A stretch of 55,226 nucleotides of DNA from Streptomyces niphimycinicus (GTDB lineage: Bacteria; Actinomycetota; Actinomycetes; Streptomycetales; Streptomycetaceae), in the NCBI RefSeq assembly GCF_018883605.1, contig NZ_JAHLEM010000070.1, positions 1 to 55,226 on the forward strand. The letters are read 5' to 3'. How positions within the stretch are numbered: the stretch's first letter is position 1; every line of letters starts with the position of its first letter. The position numbers were made by a program, and so were the translations under genes. Below the pieces are notes generated by a model. It made no database searches and was not told where the DNA came from. It was given only the letters and a program-made list of their open reading frames with translations. Below are positions 24,075 to 32,248 of this stretch, piece after piece.

Positions 24075-24500
24075 TCAGGCCGGAGCGCGGTCCGGGAGTA
24101 GGGAGTTGAACAGTGCGGCCGTCGTCGTGAGGTCCGTGGTGTGGTGGATCGTGCGAATTCCCAGAGCCTCGGCTGGCGGCAGGTTCTCGGGGTGATCGTC
24201 GACGAATACGCATTCCGGGCCTTCGAGCTCCAGGGCTCCAGCGCGCGCCGGTAGATGAGTGGCGACGGCTTCCGTACGCCCTCCAGCTCGGAAAGGATCA
24301 CCGCGTCGAAAGAGTCACGCCACATGCCCTTGTCCTCGTAAGGGTTATACGAATCGATCCCGAACGAGCTGCTGAGCATCGCGACCTTGCTGCCAGCCGC
24401 GCGGGCGCGCTCCGCAGCGGCGACGATCTGCGGCTCGGCGTGGTGGTTGGCCAGGGCACGCCGCATGAGGTCAGTAGGGTCATTGCCGGTTGCGTCTGGT
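24075..24500 (-). pseudogene. HAD-family hydrolase, N-terminally truncated and frameshifted
   Basis: Frame one gives DPTDLMRRALANHHAEPQIV, then AGSKVAMLSSSFGIDSYNPY (HAD motif II region) and SELEGVRKPSPLIYRRALE with the motif III Lys. A single missing base near 24236 moves the frame; frame two continues LELEGPECVFVDDHPENLPP (motif IV) and ends TAALFNSLLPDRAPA-stop. The N-terminal nucleophile motif DxDxT was not found upstream. It follows the HD gene on the same strand and was probably once its operon partner. Confidence 0.75.
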
Positions 24501-24636
24501 GCCGGAAGCGGCCCCCCGGTCGCTTCCGCGACGGCCGGGGGACCGGACCGTGATGCCCTGCTGCGAGGGCTGGCCCGCTGTCCGCCCGTCGACGGCACAC
24601 GAACGCAGTTGTGCATGCTCGGATGCGGCGTGCTGG

Positions 24637-25212
24637 TCAGCTCAGGTAGATGTGCTTCCATTCGGCAGACGACATGCCCTGCGCCGCTTCGGCGAGCGTG
24701 AGCGCTGAGGGTGTCTTCAGCTTCGCCCGCGTGGTGTCCACCCATTCCTGGGCATTGCGGTAGCCCTGCTCCAGGTACTCCATACCTTGCAGCATGCACT
24801 CGAGCTTGTCCGCGTCGTGTGCCACGAGAACCTCCAGCGAGTCGCCGTTCTCGTACTCGTGGACCACGGCCTTGATCCCCTCCGCTACGGCTGGACGCGC
24901 CTTGGAGACCTGATCGGCGGTGACCTTCTCGTTCGACGCCGCTTCGAGATAGCGGCGCCCGATCCACGGGATGTCCCCGACGCGGGTCTCCTGGGTATCG
25001 TGGAAGGTGCACAGGAGGGCGACCTTCGCTGGATCAGCGCCTTCCATCATCGCCAGCACCGCGCCGATGATGGCGGTGCGGAATGAATGCTCGGCGATGG
25101 TCTCGGGGTCCTTGACGCCGGCGATCCACCAGCCGCTCCGCTTTCCTCGCTTGAGGGCACCCATCTCAAACAGGTAGCCGACCGTTCCCTTGTCGGCCTG
25201 GTCATCAGTCAT
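24637..25212 (-). CDS. HD-domain phosphohydrolase (5'-deoxynucleotidase YfbR-like / HDDC2 type)
   Basis: 191 residues. Metal ligands of the HD fold are visible: His42 in TIAEHSFRTAI, His71-Asp72 in CTFHDTQETRVGD, and Asp in VAHDADKLECMLQGMEY. This spacing matches the family that removes phosphate from (deoxy)nucleoside monophosphates. It lies between the XRE regulator upstream and the HAD remnant downstream, all on the minus strand. A nucleotidase fits the nucleotide enzymes of the divergent operon at 26911. Confidence 0.85.
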   Translation of the reverse strand: MTDDQADKGTVGYLFEMGALKRGKRSGWWIAGVKDPETIAEHSFRTAIIGAVLAMMEGADPAKVALLCTFHDTQETRVGDIPWIGRRYLEAASNEKVTADQVSKARPAVAEGIKAVVHEYENGDSLEVLVAHDADKLECMLQGMEYLEQGYRNAQEWVDTTRAKLKTPSALTLAEAAQGMSSAEWKHIYLS

Positions 25213-25234
25213 GCAGATCGTCCCTTCGAGCGGA

Positions 25235-26380
25235 TCACCGGCTGCTCAGCCTCAGACCGTAATGCACATTGTCCAGCTCACGCCTGGACTGGCGCGAGAT
25301 GGCATCGCTGTCGAGCAGGCGGCGGACCCGGGCGGTCAAGTCGCGGTGCAGATCCAGGTCGGCTGACAGAACACCTGGCTTCGAGCTGATCAGCGCCCAC
25401 ACCGAGTGGATGTTCAAGTCCACGGCGCGCAGCGAGGGATCAAGCCGGTCGGCAAGGGCGCGAAGGAGCGGGAGGGCCTCCCAGGACTCGCCGTCGACAT
25501 CGCTCATGAACGCGTCGCTCGCACGGGGCACCGAGTCGAGGCCCAGCCAGTGCGCCCAGTAATTGAGGTTGGCCATCTCGCTGGGGTCTTCTCCCATGCC
25601 TCGCTCGATGAATGCCTGAAGCGTCTCGATATCTCCATAGCGGATCAGCGACGTTGCCACCGACCTGGCGTCGGACCATGCCGGTGTCCACGATGCGTGA
25701 CGAAGTGGCGTTGGACGGCGCCCCTGCATGTCAGCGAGCCAGGAGTGGGCGTCGGCGCTGGTGTCGTACGCACACAGGTAGAGCGCCTGCCGGCGCAGAA
25801 GCGAGCCACGCTCCCCGGCCCGATCAGCAATCTCCGCTGTGCGGCGGAGATTGGCGAACAGCCTTTCCCTATCAGGGGCTGGCAGCAGCGGTGAGTCAGG
25901 CGTGGGACCTCGCCGCCGAGGGGTCGAGGCCGGGGCTTTGGGGAGAACTGTGGGCTGCTCACCGGTCAGGGCCCAGATGATCATGTGAGTCGACGCTCGA
26001 GTGAAGACCCAGCTATGAAGGGGGTGCTGGGTGATGTCGTTACCGTCGAGCGAGTACTCGATCACGGCGTCGGCCTCGACTGCGAGATCCAGGAGAGGCA
26101 GAAGCGTTGCCTCGGCACCGCGTCCTAACAGGTGCCGCTTCAAGCGCAGGAATTGCGTCGAAGAGACGGCCGCCAGGGAACGACGGCCTGATTCCCAGCC
26201 CTGGACGGTCGTTGTGTCGATGCCGAGTCCTTCGGCCAGTCGGCACTGAGTCAGCGGAATGCGCTCGCGGATGATCTTCAGTAGATGACCGCAGACAATG
26301 CCACCCGCAGGGCGGGGCCGGGAACCCTGACCGCGAGTCAGTGTTTCTGTCCTGGAGCCCGATCGCTTCTGTGGTGCCAT
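25235..26380 (-). CDS. XRE-family regulator with large C-terminal effector region
   Basis: 381 residues. The HTH covers about residues 28-70 (HLLKIIRERIPLTQCRLAEG, LGIDTTTVQGWESGRRSLAA). The rest is helical, with no recognised enzyme motif, like streptomycete XRE proteins with TPR-like tails. ATG 26380 is chosen because GGGAG lies five bases upstream; a TTG at 26408-26410 would add ten residues. It is divergent from the seven-gene operon at 26911 and 22 bases from the HD gene, so it is the probable regulator of both. Confidence 0.8.
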   Translation of the reverse strand: MAPQKRSGSRTETLTRGQGSRPRPAGGIVCGHLLKIIRERIPLTQCRLAEGLGIDTTTVQGWESGRRSLAAVSSTQFLRLKRHLLGRGAEATLLPLLDLAVEADAVIEYSLDGNDITQHPLHSWVFTRASTHMIIWALTGEQPTVLPKAPASTPRRRGPTPDSPLLPAPDRERLFANLRRTAEIADRAGERGSLLRRQALYLCAYDTSADAHSWLADMQGRRPTPLRHASWTPAWSDARSVATSLIRYGDIETLQAFIERGMGEDPSEMANLNYWAHWLGLDSVPRASDAFMSDVDGESWEALPLLRALADRLDPSLRAVDLNIHSVWALISSKPGVLSADLDLHRDLTARVRRLLDSDAISRQSRRELDNVHYGLRLSSR

Positions 26381-26910
26381 GCGTGCTCCCGCGTGGTTCG
26401 GCGTCTGCAACTCATACTTTGTGTCAGTTTTTTTGCCCGCTTGGTCACAGTAAGTTCATGCGTAGTCAGTGACCCAGCGCACACCCGGTCCAGCTTAGTC
26501 GCGTTGAGTGATCAAGTGGCTACGCAGGTGGTGACCGTGTATGCGCCCTACCAAGGAGCAGTGTCAGGGAGTTCGCGAACGCATGGCGTATGCGGAGCGA
26601 GGTCGCTGGCCGAGAGGGCGGCAATGAGCTCCAGAACCCACCCCGATGGCTTCCGACCGCGACCTGTCGGCGAGCAGCCTCCAGGAAGCCGCGTGCGGGT
26701 CGGACGGATCACTGGCTCTGGAGTGCACCTTTCGAGTAGGAGCGATGTGCAGCCCTTGAGGGAGCTGCCCTTCTACCCGCTCGTTCACCCGCGCCCGACT
26801 CCAATCCGAGGCCGTCGAACAGGCACCGCTCGGGCCCCGGTTGACGCAGATCCCGGGCCTCGAGCGGTAACGAAATCCCGGCACAAGATAGCTGGGACCG
26901 AAGGAGAGTT
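26381..26910. promoter_or_regulatory. Long divergent control region of the nucleotide-modification operon
   Basis: 530 bases between the XRE start and the thymidylate-synthase-like gene. No protein-like frame was seen. Next to the XRE gene lies an unusually AT-rich patch with a T7 run (about 26415-26450), probably its promoter. TTGACG at about 26840 could be a -35 element for the rightward operon; no -10 at a good distance is obvious. AAGGAGAG precedes the GTG at 26911. Confidence 0.5.
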
Positions 26911-27936
26911 GTGCTCACACCCCTTAGCTTCATCGGTCTGGAAGAGGCATACCTGGCCTTGCTGAGGCTGGTATCCGAGGATCACGATCACCACATCTCT
27001 GCCCGTGGCAACGACGCCCGCGAGGTGATCGGCGCGAGCTTTCGCTTGCCGGACCCGCGTCAGCGCCTGCCTTTCCTGGCAGCGCGTAAGGCGAACCCTG
27101 TCTTCCACTTCGCCGAAGCACTCTGGTATCTGGCAGGCCGCAGGGACCTGGAAATGATCGGCTACTACGCGCCGTCCATGCGCTCCAGCTCCCGGGACGG
27201 CATCCATCTGGGCGGTTCCGCATACGGCCACACGATCTTCAACCCGGCTGACGGCGATACGGTGTCGCCCTTTGGCCGCGTCCTGGAGCTGCTCCGCGGC
27301 GAGCGGGACAGCAAGCGGGGTTACATTCCCGTCTTCGCCGCTGACGAGCTGGCGAGCAGTGACAACCCCGACATGGCGTGCCTCGCCGGGTTGCACTTCC
27401 TGGCGCGGGATGAGCGGCTGCACATGGTGTGCTACATGCGGGCCAACGATCTCGACTGTGGTCTGCTCTCGGACGTCTTCAGCTTCACCATGCTTCAGGA
27501 GTTCGCGGCCGTCCAGCTCGGCCTTGAGCTGGGCACCTACACCCACTTCATCGGCTCGGCCCACATTCGCGACCGCAACGCCGACCGCGTCCACCGAGTC
27601 CTTCTGGAAGCCGTCACCCGCTCGGCGCCGATCCAGTTCCCCTTCCCGGCGATGCCAGCCAGCACCACTGAAGCAACCGTGGCGCACGTTCTTGAACACG
27701 AGGAGGTGCTGCGTACGAACAAGGCCCACTACAGCGCGGCACACATCAAGGCATCGGGCCTTGATCCGTACTGGCAGCAGGCCCTGCTGCTGTTCGAGGT
27801 CTATCGGCAGATCCAGCACGACCACGCGGACACGGTGAACCCCGATGTCCTCGATGCTCTGGACCCGGGCCTGCGGTGGCTCGTCGGCCACCGCTGGTCG
27901 GCCTGCGCTGCCGCCCTGGACGGAGGAGAGGAGTGA
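26911..27936 (+). CDS. Thymidylate-synthase-family protein, probable cytidylate hydroxymethylase
   Basis: 341 residues from a GTG with a strong ribosome-binding site. The fold markers are EALWYLAGRRDL (residues 69-80), the phosphate-binding SKR at 134-136, nucleophile Cys157 in DMACLAGLHF, and MRANDLDCGLLSDVFSF (176-192). Against E. coli ThyA the nucleophile Cys, Arg177 and Asp180 align, but the uracil-recognising Asn is Asp188, the Ser after the Arg is Ala178, and the H-x-Y motif reads H-x-R (218-220). Asn to Asp is the known switch to cytosine in T4 dCMP hydroxymethylase and in MilA-type CMP hydroxymethylase. True thymidylate synthase activity is therefore unlikely. First gene of the operon. 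Confidence 0.8.
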   Translation: MLTPLSFIGLEEAYLALLRLVSEDHDHHISARGNDAREVIGASFRLPDPRQRLPFLAARKANPVFHFAEALWYLAGRRDLEMIGYYAPSMRSSSRDGIHLGGSAYGHTIFNPADGDTVSPFGRVLELLRGERDSKRGYIPVFAADELASSDNPDMACLAGLHFLARDERLHMVCYMRANDLDCGLLSDVFSFTMLQEFAAVQLGLELGTYTHFIGSAHIRDRNADRVHRVLLEAVTRSAPIQFPFPAMPASTTEATVAHVLEHEEVLRTNKAHYSAAHIKASGLDPYWQQALLLFEVYRQIQHDHADTVNPDVLDALDPGLRWLVGHRWSACAAALDGGEE

Positions 27937-28496
27937 GCCGGAAGCCACCGAGCGGCGCCGTGGTCGACGGCATCGACTTCGACCGGTGGGCGGTCATCCT
28001 GTGCAAGCCCGACGCGGTCGAGCGTGGCCTGGTGGACGCCGTCCTGGACCGGATCGGCGCAGTCCAGGTCGCGGTGTCGGGCCGGCTTGACCTGACCGTT
28101 CAGGCGTGGCAGGCGCACGTCCACTACTGGGACCTGCTGGTGGACGCCGACTGGTTCCCGGACCGTGACATCCCCGCCTGCCTGGACGCGGAGTACGCCA
28201 ACCGCCCTGTCACGGTGGCACTGGCCCATGGAAATCCGGGAGTGCACTACCGCCTTCGTCAGCTCCTGGGGCACTTCGACCCCACCCGGGCCGCGCCCGG
28301 CACCATCCGTGGCGACTTGGGGGACGACAGTCTGGCCGCGGCGCTCGCCGAGCGGCGCCTGGTCCGCAACCTCGTGCACACCAGCGATGATCCGGACGCC
28401 GCTCGCCGCGACTTCGGCACCTGGTACGGCGCCCGTCGCCGCGCCCTGCTCTCCCCGCCGAGCCCCCCGCGCCAGCGCACGTCCGTCGACACCTGA
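27933..28496 (+). CDS. Nucleoside-diphosphate kinase-like protein
   Basis: 187 residues; the GTG overlaps the previous stop as GTGA. VILCKPDAVERGLVDAVLDR has the KPD-xxx-R motif (Lys25), PGTIRGDLGDDS is the conserved nucleotide loop, and the phosphorylated His is His149 in VRNLVHTSDDPDA. An insertion between residues 65 and 95 makes it longer than housekeeping Ndk (about 137 residues). All catalytic residues appear present, so it probably makes triphosphates of the operon's own nucleotide. Confidence 0.88.
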   Translation: MSRKPPSGAVVDGIDFDRWAVILCKPDAVERGLVDAVLDRIGAVQVAVSGRLDLTVQAWQAHVHYWDLLVDADWFPDRDIPACLDAEYANRPVTVALAHGNPGVHYRLRQLLGHFDPTRAAPGTIRGDLGDDSLAAALAERRLVRNLVHTSDDPDAARRDFGTWYGARRRALLSPPSPPRQRTSVDT

Positions 28497-28523
28497 CGCC
28501 GTTTCCCTCGAATCGGAGGCATC

Positions 28524-29708
28524 ATGAGCGAGCCGTACCAGCAACGCCCCTTACCGATCCTCGCCACGGAGGCGATAGGCGGGCTGAAGCCCGCCCTGGC
28601 GGACGTGATCCAGTACCGCAAGTCCGGCCTCTCCCTGAACTGGATCATCGGCTGCCCGCTGGACTGCGGTTACTGCATCCGGCACACCTTCAACAACTTC
28701 GAGATGAAGGTCCCCCGTCGGTTGATGAGCGACGAGGTGGCAGTCACCGCGCTCGTGGAGCATCGGTACTTCCGGCCGCACACCACGCCGCTCCAGCTCC
28801 TGAACCGGGCGACCGACCCCATGCTTCCGGCCGTCAAACCGCACCTGTTCACCGTGCTGCGGCACCTGGACGATCGGGGCCTGACCAACCACGTCCTGGT
28901 CATCACCCGCTGGCGCGTCTCCCCGGAGGACTGCGAGGTCCTCAACAGCTTCGAGAACCTACGCCTGACCGTGCTGGTCACCCACTCCGGCATCGACCAC
29001 GAGGCCATCGAGCCGGTGGACTCCCAGATCGCCGCCGAGAGCCTGCGCACCCTCTACGAGCACGCCGAGCGGTACCGCACCATCCTGTACTGGCGGCCGA
29101 TCGTTCCCGGGCTCAACGACTCCGACGCCCATCTGGAGCGGGCGCGCGAGTTGTCCCGGCACGCGCACGCCACGGTCTTCACCGGCCTGTTCTTCCGCCA
29201 GGAGATCGCCGCCTACTACCAGGCGCACGGGCTGCCCGTGCCGTACGAGGACACCGCCCGGCGCAAGATCCTTCCCGAGGTGGCCGAGCGGCGGGTGCTC
29301 GATGCCTTCCGCAGCCTCGAGGACATCTCCGCCCCGTGGGGAGCGTTGTTCCGCAAGACGAGCTGTGGCGTGGCCTACGCCCACGGAGAGGCCGACTACA
29401 ACGGCCACTACGGCGTCCGCGAGCTGTGCGACATCTGTCCGGAAAAGCAGCTCGCGCTGTGCCACGCGGCCTGGGACAAACCCGATCTCGCGGACGTCAC
29501 CGAAAGCGCCCGAACCCTTGGCGCGACCGGGCCCGTTGAGATCACCGACCGGGCGATCATCGTCGAGGGCCTGGACGAGCCGCCGCGCTACTACCTCCAG
29601 CACGGCTACGGCTACCAGTGCCACGACCGCGAGAAGCCTCACCACTACCGCCGGCATGGCCGTGCCCCCATCGGCTGGCCGACGGAGAACGGAATGCCCG
29701 CACCATGA
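28524..29708 (+). CDS. Radical SAM enzyme
   Basis: 394 residues. The [4Fe-4S]/SAM motif is CPLDCGYC (Cys44, Cys48, Cys51) in WIIGCPLDCGYCIRH. A second Cys group occurs late: Cys281, Cys302, Cys305 and Cys313 (KTSCGVAY; ELCDICPEKQLALCH), which could hold an auxiliary cluster. The C-terminal tail is His/Tyr rich. CGGAGG lies five bases before the ATG. The reaction is unknown; context suggests chemistry on a nucleotide. It overlaps the next gene by ATGA. Confidence 0.85.
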   Translation: MSEPYQQRPLPILATEAIGGLKPALADVIQYRKSGLSLNWIIGCPLDCGYCIRHTFNNFEMKVPRRLMSDEVAVTALVEHRYFRPHTTPLQLLNRATDPMLPAVKPHLFTVLRHLDDRGLTNHVLVITRWRVSPEDCEVLNSFENLRLTVLVTHSGIDHEAIEPVDSQIAAESLRTLYEHAERYRTILYWRPIVPGLNDSDAHLERARELSRHAHATVFTGLFFRQEIAAYYQAHGLPVPYEDTARRKILPEVAERRVLDAFRSLEDISAPWGALFRKTSCGVAYAHGEADYNGHYGVRELCDICPEKQLALCHAAWDKPDLADVTESARTLGATGPVEITDRAIIVEGLDEPPRYYLQHGYGYQCHDREKPHHYRRHGRAPIGWPTENGMPAP

Positions 29709-30307
29709 ACTTCGCCACCTGGCCCGCACTGTTCGTCGTGGACGTCGAAGGCAACGGCGCCAACCCGCCCGACCTGGTCGAGGTGGCCGCCCTTCCCATT
29801 CGCGACGGCGGGCCGGACACCAGCACGGCCGGGGCGTGGCTGATCCGCCCGCCCCGGCCTGTCACCCCCCGCGCCGCCAGCATCCACGGCCTGACCAACG
29901 GAGTTCTGGCGCAGTCCCCCGTATGGGGAGAGATCGCTAGCCAGGTCCACGCGCTCGTGGGCAAGGCGTGGATCTGCGCCCACAACGCACACACGGACTA
30001 CCGAGTACTCAAGGCCCACCTGCCGGATTGGGAACCGTCCGGGGTCCTGGACACGCTCCGCCTGGCCAGGGCCACGTACAAGGACCTGCCCCGCTACACC
30101 CTCGACGCCCTGATCAAGCACACCGCGCCGGACCTGAGGGCCGCTCCCGCCCAGCGGCACCGTGCCACCTACGACGCCTACGCCACGGCACAGCTCCTCA
30201 TTGCCATGGCCAGTCATTACGACACCTGGGACCAGCTCGTCGCCGCGGCCGTGCCGCCCGGCCTGCCAGGCGCCCCCGAACCAGAAGAGGACCCCACCCT
30301 GTGGTGA
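29705..30307 (+). CDS. DEDDh 3'-5' exonuclease (DnaQ-like)
   Basis: 200 residues. All four acidic ligands and the general-base His are visible: Asp13 and Glu15 in VVDVEGNG, Asp98 in CAHNAHTDYRVL, His152 and Asp157 in RHRATYDAYATAQLL. No other domain is present. It starts inside the previous stop codon and overlaps the next gene's GTG. It could trim modified nucleic acid or act on small oligonucleotides. Confidence 0.88.
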   Translation: MNFATWPALFVVDVEGNGANPPDLVEVAALPIRDGGPDTSTAGAWLIRPPRPVTPRAASIHGLTNGVLAQSPVWGEIASQVHALVGKAWICAHNAHTDYRVLKAHLPDWEPSGVLDTLRLARATYKDLPRYTLDALIKHTAPDLRAAPAQRHRATYDAYATAQLLIAMASHYDTWDQLVAAAVPPGLPGAPEPEEDPTLW

Positions 30308-30900
30308 CCGACCAGACACCCATCCGTATCGGCGTGCTCGGCACCCACTCCACCGGCAAGACGACACTGCTCAAGCGGATCCAGATGGAACTGCGTGGCC
30401 ACGGGCTCACCGTGGCCCGCACAGGCCGACTCGCCAAACGCGCCGCCGCCATCGGCCTGCCGAAAATGCAGCACCACACCGCGGCCTCCACCGAGTGGAT
30501 CATCACGCAGGGCATCGCCGACGACATCGCCGCCGCAGCACAAGGCGCCGACGTCGTCCTCGCCGACCGCGCCTCCTTCGACGCCCTCGCGTACTACCAC
30601 GCGGCCCTTGAGTACCGCGGAGCGTGCTCTCACCGGCTGGAGAGGGAACGGTTGCGGCTCCTCGCCTCGACGCAGGCACCGAAGTACGGCCTCCTCCTGG
30701 CGACCGTGCTGGACCCGGACGTACCCGTCGACCAGAGCCACGACTACGACCACCGCTACCGCCTCCTGGTCGACCGCCACGTCCACGGTCTCCTGGCCGA
30801 AGACGGAATCCCGCACCAGCGCGTCACCAGCGACCACGAAAGTCACACCCGCGCCATCGACCGCGCCCTTCAGCTCTGCCTCCAGGAGGCCGCCGTATGA
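30304..30900 (+). CDS. P-loop nucleoside/nucleotide kinase (NadR-like AAA_28)
   Basis: 198 residues. Walker A IGVLGTHSTGKTTLLKRI is at the N terminus; ADVVLADRASFDALAYYHAA carries the DR-x-x-FD motif of the NadR-type family; SHDYDHRYRLLVDRH forms the lid. GTG 30304 overlaps the exonuclease stop as GTGA; GTG 30301 is the alternative. With the Ndk-like protein it would take a modified nucleoside through its phosphorylation steps (inference). Confidence 0.82.
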   Translation: MTDQTPIRIGVLGTHSTGKTTLLKRIQMELRGHGLTVARTGRLAKRAAAIGLPKMQHHTAASTEWIITQGIADDIAAAAQGADVVLADRASFDALAYYHAALEYRGACSHRLERERLRLLASTQAPKYGLLLATVLDPDVPVDQSHDYDHRYRLLVDRHVHGLLAEDGIPHQRVTSDHESHTRAIDRALQLCLQEAAV

Positions 30901-31679
30901 CCATCATGCTGCCCGCGGGCACCATCACCATCGCCGGGAAGACCGTCTCCCGGCTCGGCTTCGGCACGATGCGCCTGACCGGCCCCGGCATCTGGGACGA
31001 CCCCGCCGACCGCGCCACCGCATTCTCCGTGCTCCGCCAAGCCGTCCACACCTACGGCATCACCCACATCGACACCGCAGACGCCTACGGGCCCCACACC
31101 GTCGAACACCTCATCCACGATGCCTTACACCCGTACCCCGAGCACGTACTGATCGCGACCAAAGTGGGCCTGGCACGCCCCGCCCCGGACACGTGGGTCC
31201 CGCATGGCCACCCCGTCTACCTGCGCGCATGTGTCGAGGCGAGCCTACGGCGACTGGGCATGGACCGGCTCGAACTCTGCTACCTCCACCGCATCGACCC
31301 CCAAGTGCCCATCGCAGACCAGATCGGCACCTTCCAAGCCCTGAAAGACGAAGGCAAGATCGGGCACATCGGTCTGTCGAAGGTCACATCCGAGCAGATC
31401 CGCACAGTCACCAACGACATCACCGTCGCCGCCGTGCAGAACGTCCTCAACATGAGCAGCGACCGGCACGACCCGGTGCTCGAACTCTGCCGCGACCTCT
31501 CCATCCCCTATGTGCCATACCGGCCCCTCGACGCCGGTGCTCTCGCACGGCAGGGACAGATCGACGCAGCTCTCAACTGGCTGCTTCACCTCGGGAACCA
31601 CGTCGCACCCATCCCCAGCACCAGCTCACCGGAACACCTCCGCCAACTCGCCGCCGCTGTGACGGGCGGGCGGTTATGA
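30897..31679 (+). CDS. Aldo/keto reductase
   Basis: 260 residues, slightly short for the family. The catalytic tetrad is present: Asp59 and Tyr64 in HIDTADAYG, Lys89 in LIATKVGL, His131 in LCYLHRID. GHIGLSKVTSEQI and a late PIPSTSSPEHL bind NADPH. It overlaps both neighbours by ATGA. The likely role is reduction of an aldehyde or ketone intermediate of the operon's product. Confidence 0.9.
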   Translation: MTIMLPAGTITIAGKTVSRLGFGTMRLTGPGIWDDPADRATAFSVLRQAVHTYGITHIDTADAYGPHTVEHLIHDALHPYPEHVLIATKVGLARPAPDTWVPHGHPVYLRACVEASLRRLGMDRLELCYLHRIDPQVPIADQIGTFQALKDEGKIGHIGLSKVTSEQIRTVTNDITVAAVQNVLNMSSDRHDPVLELCRDLSIPYVPYRPLDAGALARQGQIDAALNWLLHLGNHVAPIPSTSSPEHLRQLAAAVTGGRL

Positions 31680-32233
31680 CGCGAACACCCACGCCGACCA
31701 CCGCGAATCCGGCTGCTCGCCAGCGCCACATACGGAAAACAGCTCCCTACGAGAACTGGCGGCCGCCGCTGGTAGGAGTGTCCGTACTCGTGCCCCTCGG
31801 GACCACTTGCTTACTCGTCGCCGAGCTACGCGGTGACCTGCTGGTGCCGTGTGGCCCCGTCCACGACGGGCAGACGCCGGAGGAGGCCGTCCAAAACGTC
31901 CTCCTGGGAGCGCCGAGCGGCATACCCGTCCTTCGACGGGTCGCCGTTGACTGGGCTCAGATGCGCCGTCGACAGATCTCCACGTATGTCGTAGCGACCA
32001 AGCCCCTTGTCCACGCCGACGCAGCTCGTCTCGCCTACCGTGACGGACGAGCGGACTTGCAGATGCTCCCCATCGCGCAAGCCACATCCGCTCTCCCCAG
32101 TCTGGCCCAAGCCCGGGTCCTTGCCGGGGTCAAGGCTCTCGCTGATGGGGAGATGGCCTATCTCGAAGCCGGTATCTTGAGCCGCACCGAGTCCGCCAGG
32201 TTCACCGGCTCCCGCCCACGGCGAGGCCAATGA
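31676..32233 (+). CDS. Nudix-like fold protein with degenerate Nudix box
   Basis: 185 residues. The core PPLVGVSVLVPLGTTCLLVA then LLVPCGPVHDGQTPEEAVQN has the strand-loop-helix shape of a Nudix domain, but the REUxEE acidic cluster is not there (AVQNVLLG instead). It is probably not a metal-dependent pyrophosphatase as such; it may bind a nucleotide or have diverged chemistry. Last gene of the overlapping operon, 15 bases before the convergent hypothetical gene. Confidence 0.6.
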   Translation: MTRTPTPTTANPAARQRHIRKTAPYENWRPPLVGVSVLVPLGTTCLLVAELRGDLLVPCGPVHDGQTPEEAVQNVLLGAPSGIPVLRRVAVDWAQMRRRQISTYVVATKPLVHADAARLAYRDGRADLQMLPIAQATSALPSLAQARVLAGVKALADGEMAYLEAGILSRTESARFTGSRPRRGQ

Positions 32234-32248
32234 GTTGTTGGACAACGC

